NCBI RefSeq assembly: GCF_004801305.1
Contig: NZ_SSOD01000001.1
Coordinates: 1 to 64,000 of the forward strand
DNA: 64,000 bases
Reading direction: 5' to 3'
DNA from: Pseudothauera rhizosphaerae
GTDB taxonomy: Bacteria > Pseudomonadota > Gammaproteobacteria > Burkholderiales > Rhodocyclaceae
Within the stretch, counting starts at the first letter, position 1, and every line of letters begins with the position of its first letter. Below the pieces are notes generated by a model. The model was not told where the DNA came from, did no database searches, and worked only from the letters and a program-made list of their open reading frames with translations. Shown one piece after another: positions 54,681-63,237 of this stretch. A program made the translations under genes and the position numbers.

Positions 54681-55198
54681 GCCGCGGGCCGATCCCGCAG
54701 CAGGCGGGCGGCGATCAGGCCGTTGACCACGCCGAACAGCACCGCCGCGGCGGCGAACACCGGGGTCAGGTAGAACACGCCGTCGTGGGGCACCAGCCAC
54801 AGGCGGGCGACCACCAGTTGCGCGCCGATGTGGGCGAAGGCGGCGAAGATGGACAGGCTGACCGGGCCGAACCAGCGCCGCGGCAGATGCATGGCGAAGC
54901 CCAGCGTGACCAGGCTGGCGACGGCGCCGGAGAAGCTGAGGAAGAAGCCCGGCGCCAGGAACTGCCCCAGCAGCAGGCTGCCGGCCACCACGCGCAGCAG
55001 CGCCACCCACACCGCCTCGCGCCAGCCCCAGCGCGCCAGCACGATGAGCGTGACGATGTTGGCCAGCCCCGGCTTGACGCCGGGCAGGGGCAGCGGGATG
55101 GCCGCCTCGGCCACGGTGAGCACGATGGCCGCCGCCGCATGGCGGGCGATGCGGCGGTCCTCGACGGTGGGGACGAGCTCAATAGTTGAGGGAGTCAT
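54677..55198 (-). CDS. Gx transporter family membrane protein
   Basis: A 173-residue membrane protein with about five helices (for example AIVLTVAEAAIPLPLPGVKPGLANIV, which spans residues 24-49). It matches the Gx transporter family, formerly called heptaprenyl diphosphate synthase component I, which resembles substrate-binding subunits of ECF importers. It often sits beside a NusG-II domain protein and an ApbE flavin transferase; here the NusG-II gene is present and overlaps it by 20 bp, but apbE is not seen. Confidence 0.85.
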   Translation of the reverse strand: MTPSTIELVPTVEDRRIARHAAAAIVLTVAEAAIPLPLPGVKPGLANIVTLIVLARWGWREAVWVALLRVVAGSLLLGQFLAPGFFLSFSGAVASLVTLGFAMHLPRRWFGPVSLSIFAAFAHIGAQLVVARLWLVPHDGVFYLTPVFAAAAVLFGVVNGLIAARLLRDRPAA

Positions 55199-55568
55199 AC
55201 TGTCCTCCGCGCCCGGTCAGGGAAAGGCTCACCTGGTTGGGCGCGCAGATCGCCACCGACCCGGCCTGGGTCAGCCAGCCCTGGCGCACGCAGTACTGGC
55301 GCGGCCCCGGGTCGGCGGCCACGCGGGCGCGGCCGGGTTCGATCTCGATCAGCGTGGTGCCGAGCGGGCCGGGCACTTCCACGCGCAAGGGCGCGTTCAG
55401 GCCGTACTCGCCGAACACTTCGCCGCCGGCACGCACCACCGCCTTGTCCGGCGCGCCGCCGCGCCACAGCGTGGCAGCGGCGACCCCGCACAGGGCGAGG
55501 CCCGCGGCGATCACCAGCCAGTCGCCCGGCTTGACGAGCGGCAGCCAGTCGGCCAGCTTCCGTTTCAC
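55179..55568 (-). CDS. NusG domain II-containing protein
   Basis: A 129-residue protein with an N-terminal membrane helix ([20 protein letters not shown]) and one NusG-II beta domain that ends with [24 protein letters not shown] (about residues 94-117). The two cysteines are conserved in this family. It is predicted to be anchored with the domain outside. The GTG start at 55568 overlaps the rapZ stop (GTGA) and is the only start that fits the operon. Function unknown. Confidence 0.8.
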   Translation of the reverse strand: MKRKLADWLPLVKPGDWLVIAAGLALCGVAAATLWRGGAPDKAVVRAGGEVFGEYGLNAPLRVEVPGPLGTTLIEIEPGRARVAADPGPRQYCVRQGWLTQAGSVAICAPNQVSLSLTGRGGQYDSLNY

Positions 55569-56440
55569 TGCGTGCCGTTGCCTTCCGTGTCGGAGGTGCG
55601 GCGCGCGACGGTGCGGTGGCGCACCAGCACGCGGACGCGGTCGCGGAAACGTTCGGCCAGCCATTCGGCGAAATACACCGAGCGGTGCTTGCCGCCGGTG
55701 CAGCCGATGGCCACCGTGAGATAGCTGCGGTTGTCGCGGATGTAGCAGGGCAGCCAGGTCTCCACGAAGCGGCGGATGTCCTCGGCCATCTGCCCGACTT
55801 CCGGCAAGGCTTCGAGGAAGTCGATCACCGGCTGATCGCGCCCGGTGAAGGGGCGCAGGCGCAGGTCGTAGTGGGGATTGGGCAGGCAGCGCACGTCGAA
55901 CACCAGGTCGGCGTCCAGCGGAATGCCGTACTTGAAGCCGAAGGACTGGAACATCAGCGTGAGGCCCGCGGACGCCTCGATCTGGATGAAGTCCTTGATC
56001 CAGGCCCGCAGCGTGTTGGCGTGCAGGTCGCTGGTGTCCATGCGGTGGCCCAGCTCGGCGATGTCGGAGAGGAGGTCGCGCTCGTGCCGGATCGCCTCCT
56101 CCAGCGACACGCCGTCCTCGGCCAGCGGATGGCGGCGGCGGGTCTCGGAGAAGCGCGCGATCAGCGTGTCGTCACGCGCTTCGAGGAAGATGAAGCGCAG
56201 GTCGTCCACCAGCTTGCGCAGCTCGCCCACCTGCTCCGGCAGCGCGGCGATGCTGGCCCCGGAGCGCACGTCCACCGCCACCGCCACGCGCCCGTAGCCG
56301 GCGTCGCGCAGGTGGGCCACGAGTTGCGGCAGCAGCGTGGCGGGCAGGTTGTCCACCACGTAATAGCCGGCGTCCTCCAGCACGTGGAGGGCGACGCTCT
56401 TGCCGGAACCGGACAGGCCGCTGATAAGGATGAGCTGCAT
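55565..56440 (-). CDS. rapZ: RNase adapter protein RapZ
   Basis: A 291-residue RapZ (YvcJ family). The P-loop [11 protein letters not shown] is near the N-terminus. The C-terminal RNA- and metabolite-binding domain contains [20 protein letters not shown]. In enterobacteria RapZ guides RNase E to small RNAs that control glucosamine-6-phosphate synthase. TATAGT at 56488-56483 (minus strand) is a candidate -10. The usual PTS neighbours are not in this window. Confidence 0.95.
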   Translation of the reverse strand: MQLILISGLSGSGKSVALHVLEDAGYYVVDNLPATLLPQLVAHLRDAGYGRVAVAVDVRSGASIAALPEQVGELRKLVDDLRFIFLEARDDTLIARFSETRRRHPLAEDGVSLEEAIRHERDLLSDIAELGHRMDTSDLHANTLRAWIKDFIQIEASAGLTLMFQSFGFKYGIPLDADLVFDVRCLPNPHYDLRLRPFTGRDQPVIDFLEALPEVGQMAEDIRRFVETWLPCYIRDNRSYLTVAIGCTGGKHRSVYFAEWLAERFRDRVRVLVRHRTVARRTSDTEGNGTQ

Positions 56441-56527
56441 GGGGCTGCGGATGGGAACGGAACGGGGACGGTTCGGGTGCCCACTATAGCAGGCATGGCG
56501 CAGGGTCGCGCGATGGATGGGGCCACC

Positions 56528-57448
56528 CTACGCGGCCCGCAGTTCCTCGCCCTCGCGCCGCGCCACGCCGGCGCGGGTCAGGTCCTTCACCAGCCATTCG
56601 GCCAGCGCTTCGGCGGACAGGCCCAGGAAGCGCGCGTTGGCCTCCCGGTACAGGGGCACCTCGGCCAGATGGGCGGCCAGTTCCCCGATCCCCATGCTGC
56701 GCCGGTCGAGCAGGGTGAAGGTGATGCAGGCGCGGATGGCGTTGCGGGCGATGCGGGCGCCGTCCTCCTCGAAGGCGCGCAGGCGGCCGAAGGCCCGTTC
56801 CAGCGCGTCGTCGACCTCCACGAAGGGCGCGCCGTGGCCGGGGATGACCACGTCCACCGCCAGCCGGGCGATGGCTTCCAGCGTGCGGCGCGCCTCGCCC
56901 ACGCCGTCACCGGTGCCCAGCACGTCGGCGAACAGGATGCCGAAGCCGTCCCGCCACAGGGCGTCGCCGGAGATCAGGATGCGGCGCTCCGGGTTGTGGA
57001 ACACCAGCGCGTCCATGTCGTGGCCGGGGGCGGCCAGCGCCCGCCACTGCAGCCCGCCGGCGATGAAGAATTCGCCCGCGGCCAGCGCGTGATCGGCCCG
57101 GAAGGGGGCACCCTTCTGGTCCGCCACGGTGAGCAGCAGCGCGTCCTCGTCCCAGCGCCGCACCGCGTCGAACATACCGGCGGGCACCGTGATCTCGCAG
57201 CCGAAGGCATCCTGCACCGCGGCGTTGCCGCCGATGTGGTCGGAATGGGAATGGGTGTTGATGAGCCGCGCCAGCGGCCGGCCGGCCAGCGCGCCGCGCA
57301 GCAGCGCGATCGTCTGGTCGGCATGGCTGAGGTAGCCGCTGTCGATCAGCGTGGCGGCCTCGCCGTCGTCGAGCAGGATGTTGTTGGCCGACAGCCAGCC
57401 GCGCTCGAAGACCTGCACCGTGGCGGGCAGCCTCGCGGGGGCCCTCAA
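56528..57448 (-). CDS. MBL-fold metallo-hydrolase
   Basis: A 306-residue metallo-beta-lactamase-fold hydrolase. The metal motif is NTHSHSDHIGG, then a histidine in APGHDMDALVF, an aspartate in LISGDALW and the final histidine in VIPGHGAP. A C-terminal winged-helix-like region follows (RRSMGIGELAAHLAEV). The substrate is unknown; glyoxalase-II-like thioester hydrolysis is common. The start is uncertain: a TTG at 57448 overlaps the stop of the upstream gene (TTGA) and gives the right length, while a GTG ten codons in is an alternative. Confidence 0.82.
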   Translation of the reverse strand: MRAPARLPATVQVFERGWLSANNILLDDGEAATLIDSGYLSHADQTIALLRGALAGRPLARLINTHSHSDHIGGNAAVQDAFGCEITVPAGMFDAVRRWDEDALLLTVADQKGAPFRADHALAAGEFFIAGGLQWRALAAPGHDMDALVFHNPERRILISGDALWRDGFGILFADVLGTGDGVGEARRTLEAIARLAVDVVIPGHGAPFVEVDDALERAFGRLRAFEEDGARIARNAIRACITFTLLDRRSMGIGELAAHLAEVPLYREANARFLGLSAEALAEWLVKDLTRAGVARREGEELRAA

Positions 57449-57651
57449 TCGCTGCCCTCCCCGACGGCATCCGCCACGTTGGACGGCAGCGGGGCGTTTA
57501 CGGCGGACGGCTGCGGGCGTGGGGCTTCCGCCGGCGCCGGCTCGGCCACCGGCACGCCGTTGATCTCGTCGGCGGTGCGCCCGCAGCCCAGGCACACGCC
57601 GGTGTCCCAGTCGATCATGCACACCCCCACGCACAGGGCATCGCCGCTCAT
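57445..57651 (-). CDS. DUF1289 small cysteine protein, copy 2
   Basis: A 68-residue protein with the DUF1289 cysteine pattern CVGVCMIDWDTGVCLGCGRT and then a disordered acidic/proline tail of about 38 residues. DUF1289 proteins are small putative metal or Fe-S binders of unknown role. Its start at 57651 overlaps the stop of the first DUF1289 gene (ATGA), and its own stop overlaps the MBL start. The two copies differ outside the cysteines. Confidence 0.83.
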   Translation of the reverse strand: MSGDALCVGVCMIDWDTGVCLGCGRTADEINGVPVAEPAPAEAPRPQPSAVNAPLPSNVADAVGEGSD

Positions 57652-57839
57652 CGCGCCACCTCCGCACGGGCTGCGCGCGCCGCGCGGCGCGCGGCCACGG
57701 CGGCGAGGATACGCAGGCGTTCGACGTCGTCCGTGCGGCTCCAGCGCGCGATCTCGTCCAGCGTGCGCTGGCAGCCCGAACACAGGCCGCTGGCGCCATC
57801 CATGCGGCAGACGTTGATACAGGGGGAAGGGATGGTCAT
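57648..57839 (-). CDS. DUF1289 small cysteine protein, copy 1
   Basis: A 63-residue protein of the DUF1289 family: PCINVCRMDGASGLCSGCQRT, spanning residues 6-26, then TLDEIARW, the classical motif. The four cysteines fit a metal site. It is the first gene of the three-gene unit DUF1289-DUF1289-MBL. A palindromic repeat lies upstream, between it and the HMG-CoA lyase gene. Function unknown. Confidence 0.85.
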   Translation of the reverse strand: MTIPSPCINVCRMDGASGLCSGCQRTLDEIARWSRTDDVERLRILAAVAARRAARAARAEVAR

Positions 57840-57878
57840 CGTCGGATCGGGGTCGAAGTTGTCATATTGAACCGTTTG

Positions 57879-57929
57879 ATCGCGGCCAAGGCCGCTCCCA
57901 CAAGGGGTAGGAGCGGCCTTGGCCGCGAT
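57879..57929. repeat. Palindromic repeat pair (GCGGCCAAGGCCGCTCC type)
   Basis: Two facing 20-bp arms, 57879-57898 and 57910-57929, are perfectly complementary around an 11-nt centre. A single copy lies at 3407-3430. Placed 2 bp after the HMG-CoA lyase stop, it could form a strong 3' hairpin for that operon. Confidence 0.85.
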
Positions 57930-57930
57930 G

Positions 57931-58857
57931 TCAGCCGCAGGCCTTGGCGCGCTTGGCCAGCACCGCGCGGGCGACGCGGGAGGCCGGTTCGCGGCCCAGC
58001 TCCGCGCTGATCCAGGCGGCCACGTCCACCAGGGCGTCCAGGTCGATGCCGGTCTCCAGCCCCAGGCCGTGCAGCAGCCACACCAGATCCTCGGTGGCCA
58101 CGTTGCCGGAGGCGCCGGCCGCGTAGGGGCAGCCACCCAACCCGCCCACCGAGGCGTCGAACACCGCCACACCCATCTGCAGGGAGGCGTAGACGTTGGC
58201 CGCGGCCATGCCGTAGGTGTCATGGTAGTGACCGGCGAGCTTCTCCGCCGGCACCCGGCGCAGCACCGCTTCCAGCATGCGGCTGATGGAAACCGGGTTG
58301 CCGGTGCCGATGGTATCGCCCAGGGAGATTTCATAACACCCCATGGCGAGCAGGGTTTCCGCCACGTCGGCGACCTTCTCCGGCGCCACCGGGCCTTCGT
58401 AGGGGCAGCCGGCCACGCAGGAGACGTAGCCCCGCACGCGCGCGCCGGCGGCCCGGGCAGCCTCGGTGACCGGGCGGAAGCGCTCCAGGGATTCGGCAAT
58501 CGAACAGTTGATGTTCTTCTGGCTGAAGGATTCGGAGGCCGCGCCGAACACCGCCACTTCCTTCGCCCCCGCGGCCAGTGCCGCCTCGAAGCCCTTCAGG
58601 TTGGGGGTCAGCACCGGGTAGTCCAGCCCGGCGGGCGCCTCGCCGCCCAGCACCCGGATCAGCACCTCGGTGTTGTCGCCCATCTGGGGCACCCACTTGG
58701 GCGAGACGAAGGAGGTCGCCTCGATGGTCTTCAGCCCGGCAGCGGCGAGGCGGCGGATCAGCTCCACCTTGGTGTCGGCCGGCACCAGTTGCTTCTCGTT
58801 CTGCAGCCCGTCGCGGGGGCCGACCTCGACCAGGCGGACCTGTTGGGGCAGATTCAT
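57931..58857 (-). CDS. Hydroxymethylglutaryl-CoA lyase
   Basis: A 308-residue HMG-CoA lyase, which splits HMG-CoA to acetoacetate and acetyl-CoA in the last step of leucine breakdown. VEVGPRDGLQNEKQ at the N-terminus, SCVAGCPYEGPV in the middle and the catalytic loop GGLGGCPYAAGASGN near 240 are diagnostic. It is the last gene of the liu cluster on this strand (often called liuE or mvaB), 14 bp after the carboxylase subunit. Confidence 0.96.
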   Translation of the reverse strand: MNLPQQVRLVEVGPRDGLQNEKQLVPADTKVELIRRLAAAGLKTIEATSFVSPKWVPQMGDNTEVLIRVLGGEAPAGLDYPVLTPNLKGFEAALAAGAKEVAVFGAASESFSQKNINCSIAESLERFRPVTEAARAAGARVRGYVSCVAGCPYEGPVAPEKVADVAETLLAMGCYEISLGDTIGTGNPVSISRMLEAVLRRVPAEKLAGHYHDTYGMAAANVYASLQMGVAVFDASVGGLGGCPYAAGASGNVATEDLVWLLHGLGLETGIDLDALVDVAAWISAELGREPASRVARAVLAKRAKACG

Positions 58858-58871
58858 CTCACGCGCTCCTT

Positions 58872-60875
58872 TCAGGCGGCGGCCGGCTCGAATTCCACTA
58901 GTTCGGCGCCGTCGCCCACCTGGTCGCCGACGCTGAAGCGGAAGGCCTTGATCGTGCCCGCAGCCGGGGCGGTGATGGTGTGTTCCATCTTCATGGCTTC
59001 CAGGATCAGCAGCGGCGCGCCCTTTTCCACCGTGGCGCCTTCGGCGGCGGCCAGCGCGATGACCTTGCCCGGCATGGGCGCGACCAGGCCGCCTTCCGCG
59101 CCGCCGCCTTCGCCCGTGTGATGCAGCGGGTCCACCGCGGCCAGCACCCAGGCGTGGCCCTGGACGAAGACGTGGCGGCGTCCGGCGGCGGCGATCACCG
59201 TGGCGTCCAGGCGCTTGCCGTCCAGATCGACCCGCAGCAGCCCGCGGGGGTTGAGTTCACCGCGGGCGGTGACGCTGCGGCCGTTGAAGCTCAGACGATA
59301 GGCATCCGGCAGGTAGGACACGGTCACCGCGGCCTCCTGCTCCTGCCAGCGGAACAGCAGCACGCGCTGGGCGGTGGCGTTGAGCCGCCAGCCGTCGCGC
59401 TCATGCCAGGGCGAAGCCGGGTGGCTGTCGCGGCGGGCGTGCTTCCCGGCGAATTCGCTTTCCCGCAGCAGTTCGGCCAGGGCGGCGATGAAGAACACCT
59501 CGGCGGGCACAGCCGCTTCCTGGGGGAAGAGGTAGTCCTTCTCCCGCTCGATCAGTCCCGTGTCCAGGTCCGCATTGGCGAAGGCCGGGCAGGCCGTGAG
59601 GCGGGACAGGAAGTCGATGTTGTTGGCCACGCCCACGACGCGATAATCGGCCAGCGCCTGCAGCATGCGGGCGAGCGCCCGGTCCCGATTCACGTCCCAG
59701 ACGATGAGCTTGGCGATCATGGGGTCGTAGTGAGGGCTGATCTCGTCGCACTCCTCGACGCCGGTGTCCACGCGCACGTGCAGGCTCTCGGCGGGCGGCG
59801 CCAGATGGACGAGTTTGCCGGTGGAGGGCAGGAAGCCCTTGGCCGGGTCTTCCGCATAGATGCGCGCTTCCAGCGCATGGCCGCGGATCTGCAACTGCTC
59901 CTGGGCCAGCGGCAGCGGCTCGCCGGACGCTACGCGCAACTGCCATTCCACCAGATCCAGGCCGGTGATCATCTCGGTGACCGGGTGCTCCACCTGCAGG
60001 CGGGTGTTCATCTCCATGAAGTAGAAGCTGCCGTCCTGGTTGGCGATGAACTCCACCGTGCCGGCGCCGACATAGCCGACCGCCTTCGCGGCCTCCACGG
60101 CGGCCTTGCCCATGGCCGCGCGGCGTTCGGGGGTCATGCGGGGGGCGGGGGCCTCCTCCAGCACCTTCTGGTGGCGGCGCTGCACGGAGCAGTCGCGCTC
60201 GAAGAGGTAAACAACATTGCCGTGGGTGTCGCCGAACACCTGGATTTCGATATGGCGTGGACGGAGGATGTACTTCTCCACCAGCACGTGGTCGTCGCCG
60301 AAGGAGGACGCCGCCTCGCGCTTGCAGGAGGCCAGCGCGGCGATGAAGTCCTCGCCCTTCTCCACCAGCCGCATGCCCTTGCCGCCGCCGCCGGCCGCGG
60401 CCTTGATCAGCACGGGGTAGCCGATGGCATCCGCCTGCCGGTGCAGGAAGTCCGGGTCCTGGTCGTCGCCGTGGTAGCCGGGGGTCAGGGGCACGCCCGC
60501 GCCTTCCATCAGCTTCTTGGCTTCGGATTTCGAGCCCATGGCGCGGATGGCCGACACGGGCGGGCCGATGAACACCAGCCCCTCCCGCTCGCAGGCTTCG
60601 CAGAAGTCCTCGTTCTCGGACAGGAAGCCGTAGCCCGGGTGGATGGCCTGGGCGCCGGTGGCCTTGGCCGCGGCGATGATGCGCTCGACGACCAGGTAGC
60701 TCTCCCGCGCCGCAGCCGGGCCGATCAGCACCGCTTCGTCGGCCAGGCGCACGTGGCGGGCGTTGGCATCCGCTTCCGAATACACCGCCACGGTCTTGAT
60801 ACCCATGCGGCGGGCGGTCTTGATGACGCGGCAGGCGATTTCCCCGCGGTTCGCGATCAGGATTTTCTCAAACAT
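58872..60875 (-). CDS. liuD: Methylcrotonoyl-CoA carboxylase biotin-carrying alpha subunit
   Basis: A 667-residue acyl-CoA carboxylase subunit. The biotin carboxylase part begins KILIANRGEIACRVI and has the ATP-grasp loop GGGGKGMRLVE. The biotin-carrier domain at the C-terminus has the target lysine in LEAMKMEHTI. Between the HMG-CoA lyase and the methylglutaconyl-CoA hydratase, with the carboxyltransferase subunit further upstream, the substrate is most likely methylcrotonoyl-CoA; propionyl- or geranyl-CoA forms look similar. Confidence 0.93.
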   Translation of the reverse strand: MFEKILIANRGEIACRVIKTARRMGIKTVAVYSEADANARHVRLADEAVLIGPAAARESYLVVERIIAAAKATGAQAIHPGYGFLSENEDFCEACEREGLVFIGPPVSAIRAMGSKSEAKKLMEGAGVPLTPGYHGDDQDPDFLHRQADAIGYPVLIKAAAGGGGKGMRLVEKGEDFIAALASCKREAASSFGDDHVLVEKYILRPRHIEIQVFGDTHGNVVYLFERDCSVQRRHQKVLEEAPAPRMTPERRAAMGKAAVEAAKAVGYVGAGTVEFIANQDGSFYFMEMNTRLQVEHPVTEMITGLDLVEWQLRVASGEPLPLAQEQLQIRGHALEARIYAEDPAKGFLPSTGKLVHLAPPAESLHVRVDTGVEECDEISPHYDPMIAKLIVWDVNRDRALARMLQALADYRVVGVANNIDFLSRLTACPAFANADLDTGLIEREKDYLFPQEAAVPAEVFFIAALAELLRESEFAGKHARRDSHPASPWHERDGWRLNATAQRVLLFRWQEQEAAVTVSYLPDAYRLSFNGRSVTARGELNPRGLLRVDLDGKRLDATVIAAAGRRHVFVQGHAWVLAAVDPLHHTGEGGGAEGGLVAPMPGKVIALAAAEGATVEKGAPLLILEAMKMEHTITAPAAGTIKAFRFSVGDQVGDGAELVEFEPAAA

Positions 60876-60899
60876 CTCGTCTCCCCAACCTCTGGTCGG

Positions 60900-61565
60900 T
60901 CATGTCGTGGCCGGCCCCTGGCGGGGCCGGAATATGCGTTTGACGAAGCGCCACAGCAGCACGATGAGCGCCGCGGCGAGCAGCAGGAAGAGCACCAGCG
61001 CGAGGGCGAACCACAACGGCTCGGTGAGCAGCAGCCACAGCCCGCCGGCGAACATGGCATCCTCGCCCAGGGAGGTGGCCACGTTGCTCACCGGCTCGGG
61101 GGAGGTGTTGATCGCTGCCCGCGCCCCGGCCTTGGCGAGATGGGTGCCGGCCGCGAGCGATCCGCCCAGCAGGGCCGCGGCCACCTGCACGCCCGCGCCC
61201 TGGTCGCCCATGACCGCAGCGGCCAGCGCCGCGCCGGCGGGGATGCGGATGAAGGTGTGCAGCCCGTCCCACAGGGAATCCAACCAGGGCAGCTTGTCGG
61301 CGAAGAACTCGGTGGCGAGCAGCACGCCCGACAGGACGAGAATCCAGCCGTGGGTCAGCACTTCCAGGCCGCCGGGCAGTTGCACGCCGCCCCAGCGCCC
61401 GAGCGCCCCCAGCACGAACACCAGCGCATAGAGGCGCAAGCCGCTCGCCCAGCCCAGGCCGGCGGCCAGCACCGCGAGGGAAGCCAGGTCCACCGGCAGC
61501 CCGCTCCAGTCCAGCAGCGGGCTCAACTCGCTCAGGGTGGCGGTCCAGGCGGAGGGGGCGTCCAT
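60900..61565 (-). CDS. DUF4126 family membrane protein
   Basis: A 221-residue membrane protein with about five or six helices. The stretch AAGLGWASGLRLYALVFVLG near residue 34 and GAALAAAVMG with GGSLAAGTHLAKAGARAAIN (about 134-153) match DUF4126, a family of unknown function. Its presence inside a leucine-catabolic operon, 12 bp after the hydratase gene, is recurrent in betaproteobacteria as far as known, but its role there is not established. Confidence 0.83.
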   Translation of the reverse strand: MDAPSAWTATLSELSPLLDWSGLPVDLASLAVLAAGLGWASGLRLYALVFVLGALGRWGGVQLPGGLEVLTHGWILVLSGVLLATEFFADKLPWLDSLWDGLHTFIRIPAGAALAAAVMGDQGAGVQVAAALLGGSLAAGTHLAKAGARAAINTSPEPVSNVATSLGEDAMFAGGLWLLLTEPLWFALALVLFLLLAAALIVLLWRFVKRIFRPRQGPATT

Positions 61566-61577
61566 GGCCTGCGCTCA

Positions 61578-62366
61578 TCAAGCCTGCGGCACCCAGGCCG
61601 CCAGGCGCTTGTCCAGGAAGGCGGACAGCCCTTCCCGGGCTTCCGGCGTGGCGCGCAGTTGGGCGATGCGCCGGGCCGTGTCCTCCACCACCGCGTCGGA
61701 CACGGGGCGGTTGGCCACGCCGCGGATCAGGTCCTTGGCCGCGGCCTGGGATTTCGGCCCGCCCTGCAGCAGGGCGGCGACGATCTCGGCCACCTTGGCG
61801 TCCAGTTCCTCGGTGGCCACGCGCTCGTGGGCCAGGCCCAGTTCCGCCGCCCGCGTCGCGTCGATGCGTTCCGCGGTCTGGAAGTAGCGGTAGGCGTGGC
61901 GCTCGCCGATGGCGCGGATCACGTAGGGGCTGATGGCCGAGGGGATGATGCCGAACTTGACCTCGGAGGTGGCGAACACCGCCCTGTCCCCCGCCACGCA
62001 GATGTCGCAGGCGCTCGCCAGCCCCATGCCGCCGCCCAGGGCCGCGCCATGCACGCGGGCGATGGTGGGCTTGTCCATCCCGGCCAGCGTGCGCAGCATG
62101 CCGGCGAGCTTCATGGCGTCGGCAAAGTTCTCCGCTTCGCTCGCCGCGCCGGCGGCCTTCATCCAGTTCAGGTCCGCGCCGGCGGAGAAGCTCTTGCCGC
62201 GCCCGGCCAGTACCACCACGCGCACCGCGTCGTCCGCATCGAGCTGCCGGCAGGCCGCGGTGAGGTCGGCGATCAGTTGCGCGTTGAAGGCGTTGTGCAC
62301 GTCGGGGCGGTTCATCCACACCGTGGCCACGCCGGCCTGCAGTTCGATTTCCAGGGTTTCGTACAT
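61578..62366 (-). CDS. liuC: Enoyl-CoA hydratase / methylglutaconyl-CoA hydratase
   Basis: A 262-residue crotonase-family enzyme. The oxyanion-hole residues lie in GKSFSAGADLNWM and HGAALGGGMGLASACD. In the liu cluster it should hydrate 3-methylglutaconyl-CoA to HMG-CoA, feeding the lyase downstream. The start at 62366 follows GAGGAGACG; an open frame 16 codons further up is less likely. The gene is separated from the carboxyltransferase gene by a toxin-antitoxin pair. Confidence 0.92.
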   Translation of the reverse strand: MYETLEIELQAGVATVWMNRPDVHNAFNAQLIADLTAACRQLDADDAVRVVVLAGRGKSFSAGADLNWMKAAGAASEAENFADAMKLAGMLRTLAGMDKPTIARVHGAALGGGMGLASACDICVAGDRAVFATSEVKFGIIPSAISPYVIRAIGERHAYRYFQTAERIDATRAAELGLAHERVATEELDAKVAEIVAALLQGGPKSQAAAKDLIRGVANRPVSDAVVEDTARRIAQLRATPEAREGLSAFLDKRLAAWVPQA

Positions 62367-62394
62367 CTCGTCTCCTCGCCTCGTCGGGGGCGTT

Positions 62395-62823
62395 TCACTC
62401 ATTTCCGGTTTCAAACCAGTTTTCCAGCCGCAAGCCTTCGAAAGGCTCGAAATCGCGGGTATTGCGCGTCACCAGCACCAGATCGCGGGTGACGGCGATG
62501 GCGGCGATCTGGGCGTCCAGCAGCGGCGGCGTCCGCCCGCTCGCCAGCAGGCGAGCGCGTTCGCGTGCCAGCCATCCGGCCGCCTCGGCATCGAAGGGCA
62601 GAACCGGCAGCCCGCCGGGCGCGAACAGGCCGCGATAGCCCTCGCGCAGGTAGCGGGCACGCGCCGTGTCGCCCAGCATCTCGACCCCGGACCACAGTTC
62701 CAGATAGACGATGCTCGCGGTCACGCTGTCGCGCTCGTGGCGCCGGACCGTGGCAACCAGCGACGGATTCGGCCGGGGCCGCATCAGTTCGGACAACACG
62801 TTGGCGTCGAGCAGGTATTTCAT
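62395..62823 (-). CDS. vapC: VapC-type PIN-domain ribonuclease toxin, second pair
   Basis: A 142-residue PIN-domain toxin of the FitB/VapC type. Active-site acids are D6 (LLDANVLSELM), E42 (YLELWSGVEML), D103 (LLDAQIAAIA) and D124 (RNTRDFEPF). It overlaps the antitoxin gene by 4 bp. It is only distantly similar to the PIN toxin at 27546. It lies between liuC and the carboxyltransferase gene on the same strand. Confidence 0.92.
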   Translation of the reverse strand: MKYLLDANVLSELMRPRPNPSLVATVRRHERDSVTASIVYLELWSGVEMLGDTARARYLREGYRGLFAPGGLPVLPFDAEAAGWLARERARLLASGRTPPLLDAQIAAIAVTRDLVLVTRNTRDFEPFEGLRLENWFETGNE

Positions 62824-63188
62824 TTACGTCGCGGGCGGTAGGGACGGGCCGGTTCGGCGGCGATGGGCGCGCTGGCCACCGCATCCAGCTCGGCGTAGTC
62901 GTCCGAGCTGAAATCGATGCGTGGGGCGAAGGCTTCCCGGTCCCGTGCGGCATCGAGTTCCGTTTCGCTCAAGCCCTCGAGATCCGCGGGCATGCGGGCA
63001 CGCCAGTCGTCCAGACCGGCCATCCACGACGGCGCGGCCTCCGCCGCGCGCACAAGGCGGTCGTATTCCGTCACCGAAACCAGTACCGCGACCGGCCTGC
63101 CGCGGCGGGAGATTGTGACGGTGCGCTCGGTCTCGGCCTGATGGATCAGCGCGGGCAGATGATTCTTGGCATCGGCAATCGAGATCAT
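62820..63188 (-). CDS. Phd/YefM-type antitoxin
   Basis: A 122-residue antitoxin. The N-terminus MISIADAKNHLPALIHQAE and the wing ISRRGRPVAVLVS are typical of the Phd/YefM fold. The second half is a long acidic tail ending in a basic stretch. The ATG at 63188 has GTGGAG 7 nt upstream; a GTG four codons earlier is less likely. An inverted repeat at 63206-63219 is a candidate operator. Confidence 0.9.
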   Translation of the reverse strand: MISIADAKNHLPALIHQAETERTVTISRRGRPVAVLVSVTEYDRLVRAAEAAPSWMAGLDDWRARMPADLEGLSETELDAARDREAFAPRIDFSSDDYAELDAVASAPIAAEPARPYRPRRK

Positions 63189-63205
63189 GGGCAACTCCAC
63201 AAATA

Positions 63206-63226
63206 GCCATCTACATGGCCATTTTA
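63206..63226 (-). promoter_or_regulatory. Candidate operator and -10 box of the second toxin-antitoxin pair
   Basis: On the minus strand, TAAAAT (63226-63221) is followed at once by GCCAT-GTAG-ATGGC (63219-63206), a 5-bp inverted repeat 18 bp before the antitoxin start. The arrangement fits autorepression by the antitoxin. The -35 region is unclear and would overlap the end of the liuB gene. Confidence 0.45.
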
Positions 63227-63237
63227 GACGATACTCC

